From Bacteroidales bacterium (lineage in GTDB: Bacteria > Bacteroidota > Bacteroidia > Bacteroidales > Bacteroidaceae): a DNA stretch of 56,979 nucleotides. The notes beneath the pieces were generated by a model that saw nothing but the letters and a program-made list of their open reading frames with translations, was not told where the DNA came from and made no database searches. Both the position numbers and the translations under genes were made by a program. Location: assembly GCA_015654535.1 (NCBI GenBank), contig JAATGU010000126.1:1-56979 (forward strand), written 5' to 3'. This document shows, one piece after another, positions 27,126-36,574 of this stretch (position 1 is its first letter; every line of letters begins with the position of its first letter).

Positions 27126-28610
27126 ATGAAAAGGTTATTCAGTTTAATTCTACTACTAAGTATTACATTCTCATTAAGCTCACAAGGAATTTTAAGTCTA
27201 GATAGTTGCCGTGCTTTAGCCCTTGCCAACAACAAAGATTTGCAAATTGGCAAGGAAAAAATAAAATCAGCTTACTTTGCAAGAAAAGCTGCTTTCACAA
27301 GCTATCTCCCCGACATTTCTGCCACGGGCTCTTATATGCGTAATGAAAAAAACATTGCACTTCTTGGTGAAGATAAATTTCTTCCTATCGGATCAATAAT
27401 GTCTGATGGTACCTTTGGATATATCCCTGGTTCAGGACAAGTACAAGAAGTGCAAACATCAACCGGACAATGGGTACCGACTGATGCAAGTGGCACTCCT
27501 TTTGATCCGACTAAGAATCCGGAAAAACTTGTATGGAAACAATACACAACTATCCCTAAAGACCAATTTGAATTCGACACTAAGAATGTGTTTGCTGGAG
27601 CAATCACACTTACTCAGCCCATCTATATGGGAGGAAAAATAAGAGCCTATAACAAAATAACCAAATTCGCAGAAGAACTGGCAAAAACCCAACATAATTC
27701 TGGTTTACAAGAAGTCATTTTGAATACTGATCAAGCTTACTGGCAGGTAGTTTCACTGGTTAATAAGAAGAAATTAGCGGAAGGATATTTAGAATTACTA
27801 CATAAGTTAGAAAGCGATGTAGACAAAATGATCAATGAAGGAGTTGCGACAAAAGCAGATGGGCTCACAGTTAAAGTAAAAGTCAATGAGGCCGAAATGA
27901 CTCTCACCAAGGTGGAAGATGGGCTAAGCCTTGCACGGATGATGCTCTGTCAGATTTGCGGTATTGATTTAACAACTCCTATTACTTTAGCAGACGAAAC
28001 TATTTCTAATTTACCCGTACACACTTCTGTAGGTGCAGCTGACTTAGACATGGCTTACAAAAATCGTCCGGAGTTAAAAAGCTTGGAATTAGCAACCAAT
28101 ATCTATAACCAAAAAATAAATGTGGTTCGTGCCGAGCATCTTCCTTCTGTCGTTTTATTGGGGAATTACATTGTAAGTAATCCTTCTATGTACAATGGCT
28201 TTGAAAACAAGTTTCGTGGGCAATGGAATGTGGGAGTAATGGTAAAGGTCCCTATCTGGCACTGGGGAGAGGGACTCTATAAAGTAAATGCGGCCAAATC
28301 GGAAGCCAAAATAGCTCAGTACCAGCTGACAGACGCAAAAGAGAAAATTGAGTTACAAGTTAATCAATCGGCTTTTAAAGTAAATGAAGCTGCAAAGAAA
28401 CTTGCTATGACAGAAAAAAACATGGAAAAAGCAGAAGAGAATTTGCGTTATGCGACTCTTGGTTTTGAAGAGGGAATCATTGCTCCGAGCAATGTGCTCG
28501 AAGCACACACCGCCTGGTTATCTGCACAATCTGAAAGAATAGATGCTCAAATTGACGTAAAACTCACAGAAATCTATCTACAAAAATCATTAGGTACATT
28601 AGGTAAATGA
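27126..28610 (+). CDS. TolC-family outer membrane efflux protein
   Basis: The 494-residue precursor has a signal peptide ending near SSQG. Two OEP repeats follow, rich in amphipathic helices (LALANNKDLQIGKEKIKSAY; MAYKNRPELKSLELATNIYN), which trimerise into the outer-membrane duct. The NRPEL stretch opens the second repeat as in TolC. The stop overlaps the start of the next gene, a HlyD-type adaptor. Together with the two ABC-2 permeases it forms one export operon. Confidence 0.9.
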   Translation: MKRLFSLILLLSITFSLSSQGILSLDSCRALALANNKDLQIGKEKIKSAYFARKAAFTSYLPDISATGSYMRNEKNIALLGEDKFLPIGSIMSDGTFGYIPGSGQVQEVQTSTGQWVPTDASGTPFDPTKNPEKLVWKQYTTIPKDQFEFDTKNVFAGAITLTQPIYMGGKIRAYNKITKFAEELAKTQHNSGLQEVILNTDQAYWQVVSLVNKKKLAEGYLELLHKLESDVDKMINEGVATKADGLTVKVKVNEAEMTLTKVEDGLSLARMMLCQICGIDLTTPITLADETISNLPVHTSVGAADLDMAYKNRPELKSLELATNIYNQKINVVRAEHLPSVVLLGNYIVSNPSMYNGFENKFRGQWNVGVMVKVPIWHWGEGLYKVNAAKSEAKIAQYQLTDAKEKIELQVNQSAFKVNEAAKKLAMTEKNMEKAEENLRYATLGFEEGIIAPSNVLEAHTAWLSAQSERIDAQIDVKLTEIYLQKSLGTLGK

Positions 28611-29617
28611 TAAATAAAAAGAATATGGCATCACAAAAATCACAGAACAGCAATATGCTGCTGGCATTTATTACCCTGCTTGGGGTTATTGGAATCGTTG
28701 CTTTAATTGGATTCTTTATGCTTAGAAAAGGTCCGGAAATTATTCAAGGACAGGCGGATGCAACCGAATATAGAGTTTCCAGCAAAGTTCCGGGGAGAAT
28801 TTTGGAGTTTAGAGTGAAAAAAGGAGATAAAGTAAAGGCAGGAGATACACTGGCTATACTTGAAGCCCCGGATGTTGCTGCAAAGATGGTGCAAGCACAA
28901 GCAGCAGAAGCCGCCGCACAAGCACAAAATCAAAAAGCAATTAAAGGAGCACGAAGTGAACAAATTCAGACGGCTTACGAAATGTGGCAAAAAGCAAAAG
29001 CAGGAGTTGAAATCTCTTTAAAATCTTATAAAAGAGTAAAAAATCTTTTTGAACAAGGAGTGATGTCAGCTCAAAAGATGGATGAACTAACTGCTCAACG
29101 CGATGCAGCTATTGCTACAGAGAAAGCTGCCCATTCGCAATATCAAATGGCAAAGAATGGTGCGGAACGGGAAGACAAACTTTCTGCATCTGCGTTAGTA
29201 GACAGAGCAAAAGGTGCCGTTGCGGAAGTAGAGTCGTATGTAAAAGAAACAATATTAACAGCTCCAATGGGAGGAGAAATTAGTGAAATATATCCAGAAA
29301 TGGGAGAATTAGTAGGAACAGGTGCACCCATCATGACGGTAATCAACCTAAATGACATGTGGATTTCTTTTAATGTCCGGGAAGACCTTTTGAAAGACCT
29401 GACAGTTGGCACTGAGTTTACCGCCTTAATTCCTGCTATGAACAATAAAGAAGTAAAATTGAAAGTCAACTATATGAAAGATTTAGGGACTTATGCCGCA
29501 TGGAAAGCAACTAAAACGACTGGACAATTTGATCTAAAAACATTTGAAGTTCGCGCTATTCCTACTGGAATAATCAAAAATCTTCGTCCGGGTATGTCTG
29601 TTATCATTAAGAAATAA
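28607..29617 (+). CDS. HlyD-family membrane fusion protein
   Basis: The 336-residue periplasmic adaptor has one N-terminal membrane helix (about 18-40), a lipoyl-type half motif (VPGRILEFRVKKGDKVKAGD), a helical hairpin (about 85-205), the second lipoyl half (ILTAPMGGEISEIYPEMGEL) and a beta-barrel domain. It links the TolC duct to the inner-membrane permeases. The ATG at 28607 overlaps the TolC stop by four bases (ATGA); an alternative ATG at 28625 would drop six residues and is also plausible. Confidence 0.9.
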   Translation: MINKKNMASQKSQNSNMLLAFITLLGVIGIVALIGFFMLRKGPEIIQGQADATEYRVSSKVPGRILEFRVKKGDKVKAGDTLAILEAPDVAAKMVQAQAAEAAAQAQNQKAIKGARSEQIQTAYEMWQKAKAGVEISLKSYKRVKNLFEQGVMSAQKMDELTAQRDAAIATEKAAHSQYQMAKNGAEREDKLSASALVDRAKGAVAEVESYVKETILTAPMGGEISEIYPEMGELVGTGAPIMTVINLNDMWISFNVREDLLKDLTVGTEFTALIPAMNNKEVKLKVNYMKDLGTYAAWKATKTTGQFDLKTFEVRAIPTGIIKNLRPGMSVIIKK

Positions 29618-29623
29618 ATTAGA

Positions 29624-30805
29624 ATGAAACAAAAACAAAAGAAATATATGAGTCTCTGGTTGGTCATGAAACGTGAATGTAAACGTTTAGTGTCACGACC
29701 GCTTTATCTCTTTTGTATGGTAATTGCTCCTTTGTTTTGCTATATATTTTTCACCTCTCTAATGGGATCAGGATTACCTACTGACTTACCTATAGGAGGA
29801 GTGGATTTAGATAATTCATCGACTTCCAGAAGTATTCTTCGTAATCTCGACGCATTTGCTCAAACAAAAGTAGTAGCCAGATATGGAAGCATTGATGAGG
29901 CTAGAATAGCCATGCAGAAAGGAACGATCTATGGTTTCTTCTATATTCCTGAGAACCTTGAGTCAAAGGCAATTGGAGGGCGCCAACCTAAAGTCTCCTT
30001 TTATACAAATAATTCTTATTTAATAGCCGGTTCCTTACTATTCAAAGACATGAAAATGATGTCGGAGCTGGCAGGAGGAGCCGTTTCACGTGCCACATTG
30101 TATGCCAAGGGCGCTACTGAAGATCAGGCAATAGCAGCATTGCAACCAATCGTGATAGATACTCATCCATTGAACAATCCGTGGCTAAATTATTCTGTTT
30201 ATCTATGTAATACTCTTGTTCCAGGAGTATTAATGGTACTGATATTTATGACAACAGTTTATTCCATTGGAGTTGAAATTAAAGACAATACATCTAAAAA
30301 GTGGTTACGGATGGGGAATAAGTCCATCTACATTTCATTGGCAGGTAAATTGATACCTCAAACAGTGATCTTCTTCCTTATGAGTATATTTTATAATGTA
30401 TATCTCTATGGATATTTGCATTTCCCATGCAACAGTGGCATTTTTCCAATGATTTTTGCTTCCTTGCTATTAGTTCTCGCTTCACAATGCACTGGCGTTG
30501 TGATGATTGGAGTTCTTCCCACTCTACGTTTAGGGTTAAGCTTTGCCTCTTTATGGGGAGTTATTTCTTTTTCTATCTCTGGATTTTCTTATCCTGTAAC
30601 GGCTATGCATCCCATACTTCAAGCACTATCAGTCCTTTTTCCTCTAAGACATTACTTTTTAATCTATGTAGACCAAGCTTTAAATGGATACAGCATGGTA
30701 TACTCATGGATGAATTATGTAGCTTTGCTATTATTCATTATGCTACCGTTTACCGTGATGCGCCGATTAAAAAGTGCTTTAATTTATCATAAATACGTCC
30801 CCTAA
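29624..30805 (+). CDS. ABC-2 type transporter permease (first)
   Basis: The 393-residue inner-membrane protein has a first helix at about 28-47, a periplasmic domain (about 48-190), and five further helices from about 195 to the end. This is the ABC-2 / YhgE-like layout of drug and polymer exporters. It lies seven bases after the adaptor gene, and its stop shares one base with the next start. No ATP-binding-cassette subunit is encoded in this operon, so the energy source is not evident here. Confidence 0.88.
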   Translation: MKQKQKKYMSLWLVMKRECKRLVSRPLYLFCMVIAPLFCYIFFTSLMGSGLPTDLPIGGVDLDNSSTSRSILRNLDAFAQTKVVARYGSIDEARIAMQKGTIYGFFYIPENLESKAIGGRQPKVSFYTNNSYLIAGSLLFKDMKMMSELAGGAVSRATLYAKGATEDQAIAALQPIVIDTHPLNNPWLNYSVYLCNTLVPGVLMVLIFMTTVYSIGVEIKDNTSKKWLRMGNKSIYISLAGKLIPQTVIFFLMSIFYNVYLYGYLHFPCNSGIFPMIFASLLLVLASQCTGVVMIGVLPTLRLGLSFASLWGVISFSISGFSYPVTAMHPILQALSVLFPLRHYFLIYVDQALNGYSMVYSWMNYVALLLFIMLPFTVMRRLKSALIYHKYVP

Positions 30806-32067
30806 TGAAAAAAGTGGCTTTTAAAAATATAATGGCACAAGGAATTCAAGATCTTTTTTATATATGGAAAAGAGAATTCCAAACGACCTTCAAGGATCAG
30901 GGAGTTTTAATATTCTTTATTTTCGTCCCGTTAATGTATCCATTAATATATGGATTTATCTATACAAACGAAGTAGTACGGGAAGTTCCTATCGTAGTAG
31001 TAGATAATTCCCGCTCTTCTCTAAGTCGCGAGTTTGTCCGTAAGGTTGATGCTACTCCTGACGTAGATGTTAAAGGCTACTGTAGTAACATGGAAGAAGC
31101 TAAAGAGATGATGAAAGAGCGTAATGTTTATGGTATAATCTATATTCCTAATCATTTTAGTGACGATATTATCCTTGGAACACAGGCCCATGTGAATATC
31201 TATTGTGACATGAGCAGCCTACTTTACTATAAGAGTATTTTACTCTCCGCTACTGCCGTGTCTTTGGATATGAATAAAAATATTAAGATCGGCCATGCAG
31301 GGAACACCACTCACCGGCAAGACGAGATAACAGCATATCCCATTGAATATGAAGATGTGGCAATGTTTAATCCTCAAAATGGGTTCGCAGCCTTCCTTAT
31401 ACCAGCAGTACTTATGCTGGTAATACAGCAAACACTATTATTGGGTATCGGCCTATCAGCAGGAACTGCCCGTGAACAAAACAAATTTAAGGATTTGGTT
31501 CCTATCAATCGCCATTATAATGGAACCTTGCGAATAGTCATGGGTAAAGGACTGAGCTATTTTATGATTTATTCCATTATGGGAGCTTATGTGCTTTACG
31601 CAGTCCCTCGTATTTTTAGTTTGAATCAGATTGGGCAGGCCAGTACATTAACCCTGTTTCTATTACCATATTTAGCTGCATGCATTTTCTTTGCCATGAC
31701 TGTCTCTATCTCAATCCGAAATAGGGAAACCTGTATGCTAATTTTTGTTTTTACATCAGTTCCATTATTATTCATTTCAGGAATATCCTGGCCGGGAGCA
31801 GCCATACCGACATTCTGGAAATATGTATCTTATATTTTCCCCTCTACTTTCGGTATTAATGGTTTTGTAAGAATTAATAATATGGGAGCAACACTAAATG
31901 AAGTCTCTCATGAATATCAGGCACTGTGGTTACAAGCCGGCATTTATTTTCTTACTACTTGTTGGGTATATCGCTGGCAAATTATTAACAGCCGCAAACA
32001 TGTATTTAAAAAATACAGAGAGATAAAAGCAAATGCACAACTTCAATCCAGAGAAATATCAGAATAA
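30805..32067 (+). CDS. ABC-2 type transporter permease (second)
   Basis: The 420-residue paralogue of the preceding permease has the same plan: helix at about 34-53, periplasmic domain (VVVDNSRSSLSREFVRKVDA), then a five-helix bundle. The pair probably forms a heterodimer in the inner membrane. It is the last gene of the TolC-HlyD-permease-permease operon and is followed by a terminator. In the first permease the matching stretch is GGVDLDNSSTSRSILRNLDA, which shows their common origin. Confidence 0.88.
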   Translation: MKKVAFKNIMAQGIQDLFYIWKREFQTTFKDQGVLIFFIFVPLMYPLIYGFIYTNEVVREVPIVVVDNSRSSLSREFVRKVDATPDVDVKGYCSNMEEAKEMMKERNVYGIIYIPNHFSDDIILGTQAHVNIYCDMSSLLYYKSILLSATAVSLDMNKNIKIGHAGNTTHRQDEITAYPIEYEDVAMFNPQNGFAAFLIPAVLMLVIQQTLLLGIGLSAGTAREQNKFKDLVPINRHYNGTLRIVMGKGLSYFMIYSIMGAYVLYAVPRIFSLNQIGQASTLTLFLLPYLAACIFFAMTVSISIRNRETCMLIFVFTSVPLLFISGISWPGAAIPTFWKYVSYIFPSTFGINGFVRINNMGATLNEVSHEYQALWLQAGIYFLTTCWVYRWQIINSRKHVFKKYREIKANAQLQSREISE

Positions 32068-32090
32068 AATAAACGTCCTCTAATATTATT

Positions 32091-32125
32091 AATCCCAAGC
32101 AATTCATGGCTTAGGGATTTTTTTT
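32091..32125 (+). terminator. Terminator of the efflux operon
   Basis: AATCCC-AAGC (32091-32100) pairs with GCTTAGGGATT (32109-32119), with one bulged base, followed by a long T run. Confidence 0.75.
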
Positions 32126-32156
32126 AGTAAAAACCCACAGTATCAGAATTTATCTT

Positions 32157-32164
32157 TATCTTTG
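32157..32164 (+). promoter_or_regulatory. -7 box for the MsbA-like exporter
   Basis: TATCTTTG matches TAnnTTTG, 24 bases before the ATG. No clear -33 box. Confidence 0.45.
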
Positions 32165-32187
32165 TCCCTCATTTATTATAAAATCCA

Positions 32188-34017
32188 ATGAAAGAATTTA
32201 TTCGTGTTTTAATACGATTTGTCCCTCCTTACAAGAAGTATCTTATCCTTAATATACTCTTTAATATCCTTTCAGCTATTCTTAATATTTTTTCGTTTAC
32301 CCTTATCATGCCCATATTGCAAATTCTATTTAAATTAAGCAAAACGGTTTATGTTTTCATCCCATGGGATGCTCATATGGGATTCAAAGATATTGCAATA
32401 AATAATTTCTACTATTACGTTACAGAACTAATTAAAACATATGGAGGGAGTACTACTTTACTCATCCTGGGGCTATTCCTTGCCGTAATGACACTCTTCA
32501 AAACAGGTACTTATTTTTTTTCCTCGGCTACCATGATTCCTCTTCGGACAGGAGTAGTACGGGATTTGCGTAATCAGGTATACCAAAAAATTCTTAGTTT
32601 GCCACTTGGCTTCTTTTCTGAAGAACGAAAAGGAGATATCATTGCCCGGATGAGTGGAGATGTACAGGAAGTGGAGAATTCTATTATGAGTTCACTGGAT
32701 ATGTTATTCAAAAATCCAATCCTTATTCTACTCTATTTCCTCACATTACTAACTGTGAGCTGGCAACTGACTCTCTTTACCCTGATTATTCTGCCAGGAA
32801 TGGGTTGGATTATGGGAACAGTAGGCAAGAAGTTAAAAAGAAGATCTCTCGTAGCTCAAGGACAATGGAGTGATTTAATGTCACAATTGGAAGAGACATT
32901 AGGCGGACTTCGCATTATCAAAGCCTTTAACGCCGAACAAAAAATGAATAATCGTTTTATCCGCTCCAACGATGAATATCGTGACACTATAGGTCGGGTA
33001 AATACTCGCCAACAGTTGGCACATCCTATGAGTGAATTTCTCGGAACAATACTGATTGTAATCGTATTATGGTTTGGCGGGACACTGATTTTAAGGAATA
33101 GTTCTTCTATTGATGCCCCTTCATTTATTTTTTATCTGGTTATTCTCTATAGTGTGATTAACCCTTTGAAAGAATTTTCCAAGGCTGGATATGCTATTCC
33201 CAAGGGACTTGCTTCCATGGAACGAGTAGATAAAATTCTTCAGGCAGAAAATCCAATGAAAATCTCCAACCATCCTATTCCCATTAAGAATTTTACTGAC
33301 CAAATCGAATTTAGAGATGTTTCTTTTAAATATGAATCCATATACGTATTAAAACATATTAATCTCACGATTCCCAAAGGAAAGACAGTTGCCTTAGTCG
33401 GTCAGTCGGGTTCAGGAAAGTCCACGCTTGTAGACCTGCTTCCTCGCTTTCATGATGTAATAAAAGGAAAAGTACTTATTGACGGGGTCGACGTGAGAGA
33501 AACTACCTTATTCGATTTGCGTAGTATTATGGGAAATGTAAACCAAGAAGCAATCTTGTTTAATGATACTTTCTTTAATAATATAACCTTTGGAGTGGAA
33601 TCTGCCACAAAAGAACAGGTAATTGAAGCTGCCAAAATTGCTAATGCGCACGAATTTATTATGGCTAGCGAAAAAGGATATGAAACAACTATTGGGGACC
33701 GTGGAGGAAAACTATCTGGCGGACAACGTCAACGCATTAGCATCGCCCGCGCTATTTTAAAAAATCCACCGATTTTAATTCTTGATGAAGCCACCTCGGC
33801 ACTTGATACAGAATCTGAACGAATGGTACAAGATGCACTCGATAAATTAATGAAGAATCGTACTACCATTGCTATTGCTCACCGACTCTCTACTATTAAA
33901 AATGCTGATGAAATTTGTGTGCTTCACGAAGGTGAAATTGTGGAACGTGGTAAGCACAATGAACTTTTAGAATTAAACGGCTACTACAAACGACTGTGTG
34001 ATATGCAAGGATTCTAA
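32188..34017 (+). CDS. ABC exporter, fused membrane and ATPase domains (MsbA-like)
   Basis: The 609-residue half-transporter has six membrane helices (about 15-330), then the ATPase domain. Walker A is GQSGSGKST (405-413), the signature LSGGQRQR starts at residue 509, Walker B is ILILDEATSALD, and the switch histidine is in AIAHRLSTIK. Such homodimers flip lipids, lipid A or drugs across the inner membrane; the exact cargo is not readable. It has its own -7 box and terminator, so it is separate from the efflux operon upstream. Confidence 0.92.
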   Translation: MKEFIRVLIRFVPPYKKYLILNILFNILSAILNIFSFTLIMPILQILFKLSKTVYVFIPWDAHMGFKDIAINNFYYYVTELIKTYGGSTTLLILGLFLAVMTLFKTGTYFFSSATMIPLRTGVVRDLRNQVYQKILSLPLGFFSEERKGDIIARMSGDVQEVENSIMSSLDMLFKNPILILLYFLTLLTVSWQLTLFTLIILPGMGWIMGTVGKKLKRRSLVAQGQWSDLMSQLEETLGGLRIIKAFNAEQKMNNRFIRSNDEYRDTIGRVNTRQQLAHPMSEFLGTILIVIVLWFGGTLILRNSSSIDAPSFIFYLVILYSVINPLKEFSKAGYAIPKGLASMERVDKILQAENPMKISNHPIPIKNFTDQIEFRDVSFKYESIYVLKHINLTIPKGKTVALVGQSGSGKSTLVDLLPRFHDVIKGKVLIDGVDVRETTLFDLRSIMGNVNQEAILFNDTFFNNITFGVESATKEQVIEAAKIANAHEFIMASEKGYETTIGDRGGKLSGGQRQRISIARAILKNPPILILDEATSALDTESERMVQDALDKLMKNRTTIAIAHRLSTIKNADEICVLHEGEIVERGKHNELLELNGYYKRLCDMQGF

Positions 34018-34073
34018 CTTTCAACAAACGAAAAACAGATTATTGATTCCTAAAAGAATCAACCTACAAATAG

Positions 34074-34113
34074 TCTCTTATGAAAACCAAAAAGTTTCAT
34101 AAGAGATTTTTTT
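34074..34113 (+). terminator. Terminator of the MsbA-like gene
   Basis: TCTCTTATGAAA (34074-34085) pairs perfectly with TTTCATAAGAGA (34095-34106), followed by seven T. Confidence 0.88.
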
Positions 34114-34180
34114 ATAGACATCTTACCTCATAATAGAACTAATAATTTTACTGATTAACATTATTTAAACGAACTTATAA

Positions 34181-34209
34181 TTGATATCTACGAGATATTC
34201 GTATGTTTG
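34181..34209 (+). promoter_or_regulatory. Promoter of the BlaI-M56 operon
   Basis: TTG (34181-34183) and TATGTTTG (34202-34209) are 18 bases apart. The ATG of the repressor lies 27 bases beyond the -7 box. Confidence 0.6.
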
Positions 34210-34222
34210 CGATATTATCGTA
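34189..34222. promoter_or_regulatory. Two 15-bp dyads, candidate repressor operators
   Basis: TACGAGATATTCGTA (34189-34203) is a dyad of TACGA and TCGTA around five bases. TGCGATATTATCGTA (34208-34222) repeats it with one mismatch in the left arm. They are 19 bases apart centre to centre and flank or cover the -7 box of the BlaI-type gene, where a self-regulating repressor would bind. Confidence 0.6.
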
Positions 34223-34236
34223 ATAAATTAATAACC

Positions 34237-34599
34237 ATGGACAAGTTAACTATACAAGAAGAAGAAGTGATGATTTATATTTGGGAACTGGGCTCTTGCT
34301 TCGTTAAAGATATTGTTGCAAAATATTCAGATCCTCTTCCTCCATATACTACAGTGGCATCTGTGGTGAAAAACCTAGAAAGAAAAAAGTACCTTTCATC
34401 CAAACGTTATGGAAATACATATGAATATACCCCTATAATCAAAGAAAATGAATATAAGCAGACATTCATGAGTGGAGTGGTACGGAACTATTTTGAAAAC
34501 TCTTATAAGGAAATGGTTACTTTCTTTGCCCGCGAACAAAAAATATCGACAGACGAATTAAAAGAAATCATTAAACTAATTGAAAAAGGAAAGGAATAA
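34237..34599 (+). CDS. BlaI/MecI/CopY-family transcriptional repressor
   Basis: The 120-residue protein has a winged-helix domain (about 1-75: LTIQEEEVMIYIWELGSCFV, PPYTTVASVVKNLERKKYLS) and a helical dimer end. In this family the repressor is cleaved or released when its M56 partner senses a signal. A frame from TTG 34207 would add ten residues, but that TTG lies inside the promoter -7 box, so ATG 34237 is chosen. The M56 gene follows 20 bases later. The two dyads over the promoter suggest autoregulation. Confidence 0.9.
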   Translation: MDKLTIQEEEVMIYIWELGSCFVKDIVAKYSDPLPPYTTVASVVKNLERKKYLSSKRYGNTYEYTPIIKENEYKQTFMSGVVRNYFENSYKEMVTFFAREQKISTDELKEIIKLIEKGKE

Positions 34600-34619
34600 T
34601 CACCTAAATACGTAATACT

Positions 34620-36563
34620 ATGACACCCGTGCTTGCCTATTTCATGAAAATAAACATTGGCATAGCCTTGTTTTATGCTTTTTATCGGTTGTTTTTCTAT
34701 CGCGACACCTTTTTTCATTGGCGTCGATATACTCTGTTGGCTTTCTTTATCATTTCTCTACTTTATCCATTGATGAATATTCAGGAATGGGTGAAAGAAC
34801 AAGAGCCAATGAGAGAAATAGTAGCCATTTATGCCAATAACATACTTCCTGAAGTTGGAATTATTCCTCAGGAAGACAGTATGTGGACTCAACTAATAAA
34901 AGATGGAGGTTTAATCATCTACTGGATTGGCATCGGATTATTACTTATACGTTTTCTGGTACAATTAATCAGTATTAGTATTCTTGCCATCCGATGCAAG
35001 AAAACAGAAGTTGACGGAATTTATGTAAGAATTCTCAATAAACCTTCTTCCCCATTTTCTTTTTTCCAGTGGATATTCATCTCTCCGGAATTACATTCAG
35101 AAAAAGAGGCAAAAGACATTCTGACTCATGAAGAAACTCACGCCCGGCAATGGCATTCGATAGATATCATCATCAGCGAACTAATTAGTATCCTTTGTTG
35201 GATAAACCCATTTGTATGGCTACTAAAACGAGAAGTGCGGAACAATCTGGAATATATGGCGGACAACCGTGTAATTCTTTCCGGTCATGATACAAAAAGC
35301 TATCAATATCATTTATTGGGATTGGCAAATCATAAGGCTGCAACAAATTTATATAATTCATTCAATGTTTTACCCATTAAAAACCGTATTACCATGATGA
35401 ATCGAAAAAGGACAAAAAGTATAGGAAGAACAAAGTATGTTCTGTTTATTCCTTTAGCAGCATTACTTTTACTGTTTAGCAATATCGAAGCTGTAGCTCG
35501 TGCCACAGGGGCAATCGCTAATAATGTAATGAATGCCATGGAAGGATTTCCGCCGGAAAAAACTGCCCCTATCATCACACCAGATGCAAAGCAATCTGAA
35601 ATAAACATATATTCAGGAAGGGTGATCGACGCAGATGGAAAAGCTATTACGGCAAGTATTCTTCTTCAAAGAACAAGAGAAGTGATTACTTGCAATTCAG
35701 AAGGAGATTTTACCATTAAAGCTCAGCCGCTGGACATTCTTATTATCTCAAACACTGGCTTTATCTCAAAAAAGATCATGCTGTCTAAAAACGAGAATCA
35801 GGATCTTACTATTATTTTATATCCCCAAAAAAAGAATGGAAAAGAAAAGGACACCATCTCTATAATACCACAAAAAATGCCTGAGTATCCTGGAGGAGTA
35901 CAAGCTCTTCTAAAGTACGTACTCAATAATGTAAAATATCCCGAAATATCTGCAAGAAAAGGCATTCAAGGCAAGGTATATGTCCGTTTTATTATAACAA
36001 AAACAGGTGATGTTGTCCAAGCAACAATTATGAGATCTCTAGATCCATATTGTGATGCAGAAGCTCTTCGAGTTATTAATGGAATGTCAAAATGGACTCC
36101 GGGAAAGCAAATTAAAGAAGGGAAAGAAGAGGCTGTTGATGTATATTATGTTATGCCAATTACTTTTAAACTCACAAATGAAAAGACAAATGTAGTGAAT
36201 AAGAATATTAGTAATCAAAAATCAACGAATAAAAAAAACACCTCTGAATCTACTTATACAGTTGTAGATGAAATGCCTCAATTTCCAGGAGGAGAAGCGG
36301 CTTTACTGGAACATATATTTAAAAATTTAAAATATCCTATACAATCTCAAAAAAACGGGGTACAAGGAAAAGTATATGTACGCATTACAATTTCAGAGAA
36401 CGGAGATGTGGAAAAGGCACAGATTATGCGTTCACTTGATACTTATTGCGATAAAGAGGCACTTCGCGTGATTAGTAGTCTTCCCAAATGGATTCCTGGA
36501 AAACAAAACGGAGTAAACGTTCCTGTATATTATGTTATTCCAATAATATTCAAACTATCTTGA
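34620..36563 (+). CDS. M56 (BlaR1-like) peptidase with two TonB C-terminal domains
   Basis: The 647-residue membrane protein has three N-terminal helices (about 8-26, 37-53, 98-122) and then the M56 zinc peptidase core with HEETH at 170-174 and EYMADNRV downstream. A fourth helix follows at about 266-286. The part beyond it should face the periplasm: a carboxypeptidase-regulatory-like domain (about 325-400) and two tandem TonB C-terminal domains (about 415-525 and 550-647). The two TonB domains share GVQGKVYVR, AQIMRSLD and KEALRVI. It partners the upstream BlaI-type repressor. The signal is not a beta-lactam by any visible feature. Confidence 0.9.
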   Translation: MTPVLAYFMKINIGIALFYAFYRLFFYRDTFFHWRRYTLLAFFIISLLYPLMNIQEWVKEQEPMREIVAIYANNILPEVGIIPQEDSMWTQLIKDGGLIIYWIGIGLLLIRFLVQLISISILAIRCKKTEVDGIYVRILNKPSSPFSFFQWIFISPELHSEKEAKDILTHEETHARQWHSIDIIISELISILCWINPFVWLLKREVRNNLEYMADNRVILSGHDTKSYQYHLLGLANHKAATNLYNSFNVLPIKNRITMMNRKRTKSIGRTKYVLFIPLAALLLLFSNIEAVARATGAIANNVMNAMEGFPPEKTAPIITPDAKQSEINIYSGRVIDADGKAITASILLQRTREVITCNSEGDFTIKAQPLDILIISNTGFISKKIMLSKNENQDLTIILYPQKKNGKEKDTISIIPQKMPEYPGGVQALLKYVLNNVKYPEISARKGIQGKVYVRFIITKTGDVVQATIMRSLDPYCDAEALRVINGMSKWTPGKQIKEGKEEAVDVYYVMPITFKLTNEKTNVVNKNISNQKSTNKKNTSESTYTVVDEMPQFPGGEAALLEHIFKNLKYPIQSQKNGVQGKVYVRITISENGDVEKAQIMRSLDTYCDKEALRVISSLPKWIPGKQNGVNVPVYYVIPIIFKLS

Positions 36564-36574
36564 ATAATAAACAA

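Noticed and set aside
34207..34236. Upstream TTG start for the BlaI-type repressor
   Set aside because: The TTG is part of the promoter -7 box TATGTTTG, so it would not be transcribed; ATG 34237 fits the family start.
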